Shown here: one piece after another, positions 43,887 through 52,965 of the stretch
Position numbering within the stretch: position 1 is the first letter of the stretch
How the letters are laid out: each line of letters opens with the position of its first letter
Source of the DNA: an uncultured Pseudoxanthomonas sp.
Lineage (GTDB): Bacteria > Pseudomonadota > Gammaproteobacteria > Xanthomonadales > Xanthomonadaceae
DNA: 64,000 nt
Assembly (NCBI GenBank): GCA_946886405.1
Contig: CAMPIO010000005.1
Span: forward strand, 6,075-70,074
Direction of reading: 5' to 3'
Translations under genes and position numbers: made by a program
Notes under the pieces: model-generated
Told to the model about the DNA's origin: nothing
Database searches by the model: none
The model's input: only the letters and a program-made list of their open reading frames with translations

Positions 43887-46800
43887 ATGCCCCAGGTCTG
43901 GAGGGTTTTCAGCCGCTGGTTACGCCTGCGCAGGCGTCTGTGGCGCTGGCGCCGCGCCGCGATCCAGAAGCCGTTGCGCGCGGAGCCACCGCTACGGGCG
44001 CAGTTGTTCAATGTGGAGCAGATGGAACTTCACGGCCGCGCACTGGCGCGTGCTCATCGGATACATCCACAGACGGGACCGGAACGCCTGCTGGATCGCC
44101 TGGCCGAGAATGAAGGTCTGCTGGATGATGTCTGCGCGCTGCTGACGCGGATGGTCCAGGACGACATGCGCATCACGCCGGCCGGCGAATGGTTGCTGGA
44201 CAACTACTACCTGGTGGAAGAGCAGATCGTCACCGCACGGCGGCATCTGCCGAAAGGCTACAGCCGGCAGCTCCCGTCCCTCAGCCAGGGACCCTCGAGC
44301 GGCCTGCCGCGTGTGTACGACCTGTCCCTGGAGGCCATCGCACACGGCGATGGCCGCATCGACGCCGAAACGCTGCGCCGTTTCTTCGCCGCCTACCAGT
44401 CCATCACGCCACTGAAACTGGGTGAGTTGTGGGCGATCCCGATCATGTTGCGACTGGCGTTGATCGACAACCTGCGTCGCATGGCAGTGCGCGTCATGCG
44501 CGATGGTGACGATCACCGGCTCGCCAGCGAGTGGGCTGCCCACCTCAACCGGACGGCGGCGGAAGATCCCAAAGACGTCGTGCTGGTCATTGCCGACATG
44601 GCGCGCTCGGATCCGCCGCTGAGCGGCGCGTTCGTTTCCGAACTGACGCGGGGACTGCAGGGGCGTGGCGGGGTGTTCTCCATGCCGATCACCTGGCTGG
44701 AGCAGTGGGCCGCCGATGGCGGCCTGCGCATCGAGGAACTGGTGCATCTGGAAAGTCAGCAGCAGGCCGCGGACCAGGTATCGATCAGCAACAGTATCGG
44801 CAGCCTGCGCTTTCTGGCCAACATGGACTGGCGGGAATTCGTCGAGGACATGAGCGTGGTCGAGCGTACGCTCCGAGCGGACCCGGCGCGCACGTACGGG
44901 CTGATGGATTTCAGCACCCGCGACAGCTACCGGCACGTGGTGGAAAAGATCGCCCGACTCGCGAATGTCAGTGAGAACTCGGTGGCGGAGATCGCGTTGC
45001 AGTTGGCACAGGCCGTGCCCTTGGACGCGCCGGGCCATCATCAGGCACACGTCGGCTTCTATCTGGTGGACGATGGCGTCAGCCAGACGCAGGCGGCGGT
45101 GGCCGCTTCATTGTCCGGTGCGCAGCGGGTTCGCCTGCGACCGCGCCGTATTCCGCTGGCGGTCTATCTGATCCCGATCGCGATCATCATCGGCCTGTTC
45201 ACCCTCGGCCTGCTGACGGCCGGGTCCGCGGCACAGGCGGTGCCGACGTGGCTGCTGGCAATGCTCGCGCTCCTCGCCTTCAGCGAACTGGGCATAGCGC
45301 TCGTCAATTGGATGGCAACCCTGCTGGTGCCGCCCCGCCCCCTGCCACGGATGGATTTCTCCAAGGGCATCCCGGCAACAGCGCGCACGCTGGTGGTGGT
45401 CCCCAGCATGCTGGGCAGCGCGGACGGCGTGGACAGCCTGGTCGAAGCACTGGAAGTACGCTTCCTGGCGAACCGCGACCGTCACCTGCACTTCGCGCTG
45501 CTCACCGATTTCCTCGATGCGGACGAGGCTTCGCTGCCGGGCGATGCCGCGCTGTTGGCCCATGCCGTACACCGGGTCGAACAGCTCAATCGCCGGTACG
45601 CGCCCGAACGGGCAGACGAAGGCGGTGGCGATCTGTTCTTTCTGTTCCATCGACCGCGCCTGTGGAATCCGCGCGAGCGCCGCTGGATGGGCTACGAACG
45701 CAAACGCGGCAAGTTGGCGGCATTGAACCGGCTGCTGCGTGGCGGGATCGGGGAAGACTTCCTTCAGGTGACCGGCCACGTCGGTGTACTGACGCAGGTT
45801 CGTTACGTGATCACGTTGGACACCGACACGAAATTGCCCCGCGACGCTGCACGCGAGTTCGCCGGCACGCTGGCGCACCCACTCAACCAGGCCGTGTTCG
45901 ACGAGCGGCAGCGCCGCGTGGTCCGCGGCTACGGCATCCTCCAGCCCAGCGTGGGCACCAGCCTCAGCGGACGGCCGAGTTCGCGCTACGCGCGCATGTT
46001 CGGCAGCGAGCCGGGCATCGATCCCTACACGCGCACCGTGTCGGACGTGTATCAAGACCTGTTTGGCGAAGGGTCCTTTGTCGGCAAGGGCATCTACGAC
46101 GTGGATGCGTTCGAGCACGCGCTCGCAGAGCGCTTTCCCGACAACCGCATCCTCAGCCACGACCTGCTGGAAGGATGCTACACACGCGCGGGCCTGGTCA
46201 GCGACGTGCGTCTGTTCGAAGACTATCCGTCGCGCTATGCGGTGGACGTGAAGCGGCGCTACCGGTGGATCCGGGGCGACTGGCAGCTGTTGCCCTGGCT
46301 GTTGCCGTGGGTGCCACGCCGCGATGGCGGGTTCGAGCGCAATCCGCTGTCCTGGCTCTCACGTGGCAAGCTGCTCGACAACCTGCGCCGCAGCCTGGTG
46401 CCGGCCGCCACCGTCGCCCTGCTGGTGCTGGGCTGGCTGTTCTCCCCGGATCCCCTCAGCTGGACTGCGTGGCTGCTGAGTTTATGGGCCCTGCCCGTAC
46501 TGCTTCCGGCGCTGCGGGACGTGTTCGCCCTGCCGGTGGACATGCCATTGGAAACCCATCTCGTCCAGGTCGGCAGGTCCAGCCTGAGGCAACTCTGGCG
46601 CGCGCTGGTCAATGTGGCCTGCCTGCCGTACGAGGCTTTTTTCAGTCTGGGCGCGATCCTGCGCACGCTGTGGCGCCTGCTGGTCACGCGACGGCATCTG
46701 TTGCAGTGGAATCCATCCAGCGAAGTCGAACGCAGTCTCGGCAGTGATCTGCGCGCGGAGCTTTACAGCATGGTGCCCGCGCCGCTGATCGCGATCGCCA

Positions 46801-49800
46801 TGACCGTATTGCTCGCGATGAAACAGCCGCTGGCGCTGTGGGTGGCGGCGCCGCTGCTGTCGCTCTGGGCCCTATCGCCGGCGCTGATGGCGTGGTTGGG
46901 GCGCCCCCCAGGGCAGCGGACGGACAAGCTGTCCGCGCCGCAGGTGGCGTTCCTGGGCAAGCTGTCACGCCGGACGTGGGCCTTCTTCGAAACTTACGTA
47001 CGCGCGGAGGATCACTGGCTTCCGCCCGACAACGTGCAGGAGCATCCCGCGCTGGTGGTGGCGCGACGCACCTCGCCGACCAACATCGGGCTGTCGCTGT
47101 TGGCCAACCTGGCGGCCTACGATTTCGGCTACCTGCAGGTCGGTGGCGTGATGGAGCGTAGCCGCCTGGTGTTCGACACACTGGATGCGCTGCCGCGCCA
47201 TCGTGGGCACTTCTACAACTGGTACGACACCGAGACCTTGCAGCCGCTGCCGCCGGCCTATGTTTCCACGGTGGACAGCGGCAACCTTGCCGGGCACCTG
47301 CTGACCCTGCGCCAGGGCCTGCTGGCGCTGGCCGATGCCCCTGTCCTGGCGCCCGCGACGTTCTCTGGGCTGGCCGACACCCTGGCCGTGCTGGAGGATG
47401 CACTCGAGGACACGCAGACCGACGGCGACGCATCGTCGTTGGCGGTGATCGAGTTCCGCACCGTGCTGATGCAAGCACAGCGGGCGCCGCCAGCGACCGT
47501 CACCGATGCGGAACGCATGCTGGCGCGCCTGGTCGTGCATGCGGAGGGCATCGTCGCGACCTGGCCCACCATCGGTCCAGACCGGATCCATCCCCATCAC
47601 TGGCCGACCGCGCTCGTCGAGGGCTGCAGGTCGGCGCATGCGGAGCTGCAGTTCCTGCTGCCCGATGCCGACGCATGGGCCGGTGATCGCCTGCCTACGC
47701 TGCGTGACCTGCAGCATGGTCCCGCAGGCACGCTGGCGACCAGGCGCGCACGGGAACGGGTCCATCAACTCGAACGCCTCGCGCACATCGCCGGGCAGTT
47801 CTCGCTGATGGAATACGAGTTCCTCTATGACCGCGCACGCCACCTGTTGGTGATCGGCTACAACGTGGACGAACACCGCCTGGACCACGGGCTCTACGAC
47901 CTGCTTGCGTCGGAAGCACGCCTGTGCAGCTTCGTGGCGATCGCGCAGGGGCAGTTGCCGCAGGAGAGCTGGTTCGCGCTGGGCCGCCTGCTGACCGAGG
48001 TCAACGGAGACGCGACACTGCTGTCGTGGAGCGGCTCGATGTTCGAGTACCTGATGCCCCAGCTGGTCATGCCCAGCTACCCGGATACCCTGCTCGACCA
48101 GACGTCCCGGCATGCGGTGGAAGCCCAGATCCTGCACGGCGAACATCATGACGTGCCATGGGGCATCTCCGAGTCGGGCTACAACACCGTCGACGCACGC
48201 ATGAACTACCAGTACCGCGCCTTCGGCGTGCCCGGGCTGGGCTTGAAGCGCGGGCTGGGCCAGGACCTGGTTATCGCGCCTTACGCCACGATGATGGCGT
48301 TGATGGTGGCGCCGGAGGCGGCCTGCCAGAACCTGCAACGACAGGCCGACCTTGGCTTCGGCGGGCACTTCGGACTGTACGAAGCGATCGACTACACACC
48401 GGCCCGCGTCCCGCCAGGACAGGACCATGTGGTGGTGCGCTCCTTCATGGCCCATCACCAGGGCATGGGATTCCTCTCGCTCGTCCACGTGCTGCGGCAG
48501 CAGCCCATGCAGCGACGCTTCGTGGCCGATGCCGAGTTCCAGGCGACCCTGCTGCTGCTCCAGGAGCGCATCCCGCATACCGGCGTATTCCACCCGCACG
48601 AAGCCGAGACGCTGGGGTCGCGCGCCGCGCCCACCGAAACCGAGACCCAGCTGCGCATCTTCCGAAACGCAGGTACATCGCGTCCGGCAGTGCAACTGCT
48701 CTCCAATGGGCGTTACCACGGCCTGGTCACCAGCGCAGGCGGTGGATACAGCCGCCACCGCGACCTGGCGGTAACGCGCTGGCGCGAGGACGGCACGCGC
48801 GACCACTGGGGCAACTTCTGTTACCTGCGTGACGTGGAAAGCGGTGAGTTCTGGTCCACCTCGCTGCAACCGGCATGCGTGCCGGTGGACCACTACGAGG
48901 CGATCTTTTCCGATGCGAAGGCGGAGTTCCGCGGACGCAAGTGCGGCTACGAGAGCCACCTGGAGATCGCCATCTCCGCCGAGGACGACATCGAGCTGCG
49001 CCGGTTGCGCTTGAGCAACCGCAGCCGGCGTACACGCACGATCGAAATCACGACCTATGCCGAGGTGGTGCTGGCGCCCGCCATCGCAGACGAGTTGCAC
49101 CCGGCCTTCAGCAACCTGTTCGTGCAATCCGAGATCGTGCGCGAGAAGCAGGCATTGCTGTGCACGCGCCGACCGCGCGCGCACGACGAGGTGCCGCCAT
49201 GGATGTTCCATCTGGTGGCGGTGCATGACGCCGACATCGGCGCGATCTCGTACGAAACCGATCGCGCACGCTTCCTCGGTCGTGGCAATACGCCGCGTAC
49301 GCCGGTGGCGTTGGCCGAACAGGACGTGCTGTCCGACAGCGAGGGCTCGGTACTGGACCCGATCGTGGCCATCCGTTGCCGGATCGAGCTGGCACCGGGC
49401 CAGACCGCGATGATCGACATGGTGCACGGCGTAGGCGTGGACCGCGAAGCCTGTGCCGGACTGATCGACAAGTACCGCGATCGCCGGCTCGCCGACCGCG
49501 TCTTCGACCTGGCCTGGACGCACAGCCAGGTCGTCCGCCGCCAGATCAACGCATCGCAGGCGGATGCGCAACTTTATGAGCGCCTGGCCGGCCTGATTGT
49601 CTATGCGCACCCGCTGCTGCGCGCGGAGGCCGATGTCCTGCTGCAGAACCAGCGCGGCCAGTCCGGGCTCTGGGGTCACGCGATCTCGGGTGACCTGCCC
49701 ATCGCCCTCCTGCAGATTTCCGATGCCGACAACATCGAACTGGTCCGCCAGATGGTGCAAGCGCACGCCTACTGGCGCCTCAAGGGACTGCGCGCAGACC

Positions 49801-52589
49801 TGGTGATCTGGAACGAAAGCCAGGCCGGCTACCGGCAGCAGTTGCAGGACCTGATCCTGGGCATGATCTCGGCAGATCCGGAGGCGAACGTGCTGGATCG
49901 TCCAGGCGGTATCTTCGTGCGCCCGGGCCAGCAGATGTCGCAGGAGGATCGCATCCTGCTGCAGTCGGTGGCGCGGGTGATCATCAGCGACCAGCAGGGA
50001 TCGCTGGCCGCACAGATCGGTCGCCGCGAGCCCGCCGAACGCATCATGCCGACGCTGTTGTCGGAGGGGCCGCGCGAGGATCCTGTGGAGCTTCCCGCGC
50101 TCGACGCATCGGCCGGGCTGCCACCACCGGTGGATGCAGATGAAGAAGACGACAGTTGGCCATTCGAGGCCGTGTCAGACACGTTCGTCCACGACAACGG
50201 CACCGGTGCTTTCTCGGCCGATGGCCGCGAGTATGTGATCACCACCCGCGAAGGCAGTCCGACACCAGCGCCATGGTCCAACGTGCTGGCCAACGACAGG
50301 CTGGGCACGGTGGTCAGCGAAAGCATGGCGGGTTACACCTGGTTCGAGAACGCGCACGAGTTCCGCCTCACGCCCTGGCACAACGACCCGGTCGCTGACA
50401 GTGGTGGCGAAGCGTTCTATCTGCGCGACGAGGACACCGGATACGTGTGGTCGCCGCTTCCGCTGCCGCGCCGGGGCCGTGGGGCGTACCGGACGCGCCA
50501 TGGCTTCGGCTACAGCGTGTACGAGCACATCGAAGATGGCATCGCCAGCGAGTTGTGGGTGTACGTGGCCGTCGAGGACGCGGTCAAGTACTCGGTACTG
50601 AAGCTCAGGAATCTGTCCGGCCGCGCACGCCGACTCTCTGCCACCGGTTACGTGGAATGGGTGCTGGGTGACCTGCGGGTCAAATCGCAGATGCACATCA
50701 TCACCGAGCAGGATGCGGCCAGCGGCATGTTGACGGCACGCAATCCCTACAACACCGAGTTCAACGGCCGGGTCGCGTTCTTCGATACCGATGCCAGTGG
50801 CTGCAGCTTCACGGGCGACCGCACGGAATTTCTCGGCCGCAATGGCAGCATGGCCGATCCGGCGGCTCTTCAGCGCGAACGTTTGTCCGGCAGGCTGGGG
50901 GTGGGTCTCGATCCCTGCGCTGCTATCCAGGTGCCATTGTCGCTGCTCGATGGCGAAGCATCCGAGACGGTGTTCCGGCTTGGCATGGGCAAGGATTACG
51001 AAGATGCCCTGTATCTGGCCCGCCGTGTTCAGGGCACGCAGCGGGCACACGATGCGCTGGACGCCGTACGCATCCACTGGCGTGGACTGCTGACATCCGT
51101 GCAGGTCAGCACGCCGGAGCCTGCCGTTGATGCACTGGTCAATGGCTGGCTGATGTACCAGACCCTCGCGTGCCGCTATGTGGCGCGCAGTGGCTACTAC
51201 CAGTCCGGTGGTGCCTTCGGCTTCCGCGATCAGCTGCAGGACACCATGGCGACGCTGCACGCCAAGCCAGCGTTGACGCGCGCGCACCTGCTGCTGTCCG
51301 CGGCTCACCAGTTCCCGCAAGGCGACGTGCTGCATTGGTGGCACCCTCCCCAGGGGCGCGGCGTACGCACGCGCTGCTCGGACGATTACCTCTGGCTGCC
51401 GCTGGCGGCATCCCGCTATGTGCAGGTGACGGGTGATGCCAGCGTGCTGGACGAGCAAGTCGGCTTCGTCGACGGCCGCCCGGTCGGTGCGGACGAAGAG
51501 TCGTACTACGACATGCCTGCAACGTCGCACCTGAGGCAGTCCTTCTACCAGCATTGCGTACTGGCCCTTCGCCGTGGCTGCAATCTGCTGGGCGAACGTG
51601 GACTCCCGCTGATCGGTACAGGCGACTGGAACGACGGCATGAACCGTGTTGGCGAGGCAGGTCGGGGCGAAAGCGTGTGGCTGGGCTTCTTCCTCTACGA
51701 CACGCTGCAACGCTTTGTCGACGTGGCGCGTATTCGCGGCGACGACGCATTCGCCGACGAATGCATGGAGAGCGCCGAGCGTCTACGTGGAAACCTCGAA
51801 GCCCATGCCTGGGATGGCCAGTGGTACCGGCGGGCCTGGTTCGACGACGGCGCTCCGCTTGGCTCCAGCCAGAGTGATGAATGCCGGATCGATTCGATTT
51901 CACAGAGCTGGTCGGTGCTGTCGGGGGCTGCAGATCCGGTGCGCGCGCGCCAGGCGATGGCATCACTGGACCAGCACCTCGTGAAGCGGGAGGCAGGACT
52001 GATCCAGTTGCTCGACCCTCCCTTCGACAAGACCTCGAAGGATCCCGGCTACATCCGCGGCTACGTGCCGGGCGTACGCGAGAACGGCGGCCAATACACC
52101 CATGCCGCGGTATGGGCCGCCATGGCGTTCGCGCATCAAGGCGACACGGAACGGGCGTGGGAGCTGGCACGCATGATCAATCCGATCCATCACGCGCAGG
52201 ATCCGGATGCCATCGCTCTCTACAAGGTAGAGCCCTACGTGCTCGCGGCCGATGTCTATGGCGTGGCGCCGCATGTCGGCCGGGGTGGTTGGACCTGGTA
52301 CACGGGTTCCGCCGGCTGGATGTACCGCCTGCTGACCGAGTCGCTGCTGGGCTTGCAGCGTATCGGGAGCGAGCTGGTACTGGATCCCTGCGTGCCTCGC
52401 GAATGGACGGAGTACGAGCTGCGCTACCGCTTCGGATCCAGCCTTTACGTCATCTCCGTAACGCAACGGGATACCGGCACCGCCACGCTGCACCTGGATG
52501 GCGTTGACCAGTCGGGGTTGCGCTTCGCGCTCGTGGACGACGGCAACGTGCATCGGGTGGAAGCAAGCTGGCCGCGCGCTCCGATATGA
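43887..52589 (+). CDS. ndvB: NdvB-type cyclic beta-glucan synthase
   Basis: A 2,900-residue membrane enzyme, about the usual size for NdvB/Chv (2,800-2,900). In order: a cytoplasmic N-terminal region; membrane helices near 430-475; the GT84 glycosyltransferase with DTDT at 645-648, HDLLEG and RYRWIRGDWQ; further helices around 830-1010; a glucoamylase-like domain (about 1350-1560, HHQGMGFLSL); two beta-sandwich carbohydrate domains; and a C-terminal GH94 phosphorylase domain with GDWNDGMN (Asp 2583 as catalytic acid). It polymerises UDP-glucose to beta-1,2-glucan, controls chain length by phosphorolysis and cyclises it. AGGA precedes ATG 43887. A 77-residue ORF overlaps its stop. Confidence 0.96.
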   Translation: MPQVWRVFSRWLRLRRRLWRWRRAAIQKPLRAEPPLRAQLFNVEQMELHGRALARAHRIHPQTGPERLLDRLAENEGLLDDVCALLTRMVQDDMRITPAGEWLLDNYYLVEEQIVTARRHLPKGYSRQLPSLSQGPSSGLPRVYDLSLEAIAHGDGRIDAETLRRFFAAYQSITPLKLGELWAIPIMLRLALIDNLRRMAVRVMRDGDDHRLASEWAAHLNRTAAEDPKDVVLVIADMARSDPPLSGAFVSELTRGLQGRGGVFSMPITWLEQWAADGGLRIEELVHLESQQQAADQVSISNSIGSLRFLANMDWREFVEDMSVVERTLRADPARTYGLMDFSTRDSYRHVVEKIARLANVSENSVAEIALQLAQAVPLDAPGHHQAHVGFYLVDDGVSQTQAAVAASLSGAQRVRLRPRRIPLAVYLIPIAIIIGLFTLGLLTAGSAAQAVPTWLLAMLALLAFSELGIALVNWMATLLVPPRPLPRMDFSKGIPATARTLVVVPSMLGSADGVDSLVEALEVRFLANRDRHLHFALLTDFLDADEASLPGDAALLAHAVHRVEQLNRRYAPERADEGGGDLFFLFHRPRLWNPRERRWMGYERKRGKLAALNRLLRGGIGEDFLQVTGHVGVLTQVRYVITLDTDTKLPRDAAREFAGTLAHPLNQAVFDERQRRVVRGYGILQPSVGTSLSGRPSSRYARMFGSEPGIDPYTRTVSDVYQDLFGEGSFVGKGIYDVDAFEHALAERFPDNRILSHDLLEGCYTRAGLVSDVRLFEDYPSRYAVDVKRRYRWIRGDWQLLPWLLPWVPRRDGGFERNPLSWLSRGKLLDNLRRSLVPAATVALLVLGWLFSPDPLSWTAWLLSLWALPVLLPALRDVFALPVDMPLETHLVQVGRSSLRQLWRALVNVACLPYEAFFSLGAILRTLWRLLVTRRHLLQWNPSSEVERSLGSDLRAELYSMVPAPLIAIAMTVLLAMKQPLALWVAAPLLSLWALSPALMAWLGRPPGQRTDKLSAPQVAFLGKLSRRTWAFFETYVRAEDHWLPPDNVQEHPALVVARRTSPTNIGLSLLANLAAYDFGYLQVGGVMERSRLVFDTLDALPRHRGHFYNWYDTETLQPLPPAYVSTVDSGNLAGHLLTLRQGLLALADAPVLAPATFSGLADTLAVLEDALEDTQTDGDASSLAVIEFRTVLMQAQRAPPATVTDAERMLARLVVHAEGIVATWPTIGPDRIHPHHWPTALVEGCRSAHAELQFLLPDADAWAGDRLPTLRDLQHGPAGTLATRRARERVHQLERLAHIAGQFSLMEYEFLYDRARHLLVIGYNVDEHRLDHGLYDLLASEARLCSFVAIAQGQLPQESWFALGRLLTEVNGDATLLSWSGSMFEYLMPQLVMPSYPDTLLDQTSRHAVEAQILHGEHHDVPWGISESGYNTVDARMNYQYRAFGVPGLGLKRGLGQDLVIAPYATMMALMVAPEAACQNLQRQADLGFGGHFGLYEAIDYTPARVPPGQDHVVVRSFMAHHQGMGFLSLVHVLRQQPMQRRFVADAEFQATLLLLQERIPHTGVFHPHEAETLGSRAAPTETETQLRIFRNAGTSRPAVQLLSNGRYHGLVTSAGGGYSRHRDLAVTRWREDGTRDHWGNFCYLRDVESGEFWSTSLQPACVPVDHYEAIFSDAKAEFRGRKCGYESHLEIAISAEDDIELRRLRLSNRSRRTRTIEITTYAEVVLAPAIADELHPAFSNLFVQSEIVREKQALLCTRRPRAHDEVPPWMFHLVAVHDADIGAISYETDRARFLGRGNTPRTPVALAEQDVLSDSEGSVLDPIVAIRCRIELAPGQTAMIDMVHGVGVDREACAGLIDKYRDRRLADRVFDLAWTHSQVVRRQINASQADAQLYERLAGLIVYAHPLLRAEADVLLQNQRGQSGLWGHAISGDLPIALLQISDADNIELVRQMVQAHAYWRLKGLRADLVIWNESQAGYRQQLQDLILGMISADPEANVLDRPGGIFVRPGQQMSQEDRILLQSVARVIISDQQGSLAAQIGRREPAERIMPTLLSEGPREDPVELPALDASAGLPPPVDADEEDDSWPFEAVSDTFVHDNGTGAFSADGREYVITTREGSPTPAPWSNVLANDRLGTVVSESMAGYTWFENAHEFRLTPWHNDPVADSGGEAFYLRDEDTGYVWSPLPLPRRGRGAYRTRHGFGYSVYEHIEDGIASELWVYVAVEDAVKYSVLKLRNLSGRARRLSATGYVEWVLGDLRVKSQMHIITEQDAASGMLTARNPYNTEFNGRVAFFDTDASGCSFTGDRTEFLGRNGSMADPAALQRERLSGRLGVGLDPCAAIQVPLSLLDGEASETVFRLGMGKDYEDALYLARRVQGTQRAHDALDAVRIHWRGLLTSVQVSTPEPAVDALVNGWLMYQTLACRYVARSGYYQSGGAFGFRDQLQDTMATLHAKPALTRAHLLLSAAHQFPQGDVLHWWHPPQGRGVRTRCSDDYLWLPLAASRYVQVTGDASVLDEQVGFVDGRPVGADEESYYDMPATSHLRQSFYQHCVLALRRGCNLLGERGLPLIGTGDWNDGMNRVGEAGRGESVWLGFFLYDTLQRFVDVARIRGDDAFADECMESAERLRGNLEAHAWDGQWYRRAWFDDGAPLGSSQSDECRIDSISQSWSVLSGAADPVRARQAMASLDQHLVKREAGLIQLLDPPFDKTSKDPGYIRGYVPGVRENGGQYTHAAVWAAMAFAHQGDTERAWELARMINPIHHAQDPDAIALYKVEPYVLAADVYGVAPHVGRGGWTWYTGSAGWMYRLLTESLLGLQRIGSELVLDPCVPREWTEYELRYRFGSSLYVISVTQRDTGTATLHLDGVDQSGLRFALVDDGNVHRVEASWPRAPI

Positions 52590-52819
52590 AACCTCGTGCG
52601 CAATTGGATGCGGAACTGGACCGCCTGGCCATCATGTTGCCGCCCTGGCTGCAGCATCTCCGGCATGAAGCCCAGTTCTGGCCCCAGTTCAATGCGCTCG
52701 CGAAAGAGATCCTGGATCAGGCTGGCGATGAAGATATCCCGTACGTGGAGGCACGCCTGGATGTCATGATCGAGACACATGCATGCGGGTTGTCCGGCAT
52801 CGGCCGCCATCGACTTTAG
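52586..52819 (+). CDS. Small ORF translationally coupled to ndvB (77 residues)
   Basis: Its ATG overlaps the ndvB stop (ATGA, 52586-52589), so it can be translated by re-initiating ribosomes. The sequence is helix-rich and amphipathic (LDAELDRLAIMLPPWLQHLRHEA). No family is recognised. Coupling makes a real product more likely, but a short ORF could arise by chance. Confidence 0.5.
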   Translation: MKPRAQLDAELDRLAIMLPPWLQHLRHEAQFWPQFNALAKEILDQAGDEDIPYVEARLDVMIETHACGLSGIGRHRL

Positions 52820-52853
52820 GCCGGCCGCCGGTCTTTTGCGACAGTGCTTCCAT

Positions 52854-52876
52854 GTCCGCGCCGGGTCGGAAGCGGC
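52854..52876. repeat. Dispersed palindromic repeat, copy 5
   Basis: GTCCGCGCCGGGTCGGAAGCGGC, a copy with a changed loop, between the coupled small ORF and the convergent phospholipase gene. Confidence 0.55.
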
Positions 52877-52965
52877 CCATCTGGACTGTCCCACTTTCAG
52901 GCAGGGCGACATCTCGGCCGGACGAAGCCATGGATGAACTTCTGATGCCGGGTAGCCGACCGAAC

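Noticed and set aside
46965..49766. A 933-codon open frame antisense to ndvB
   Set aside because: Composition is that of a shadow of high-GC coding DNA; the ndvB frame on the other strand holds the GT84 and glucoamylase motifs.
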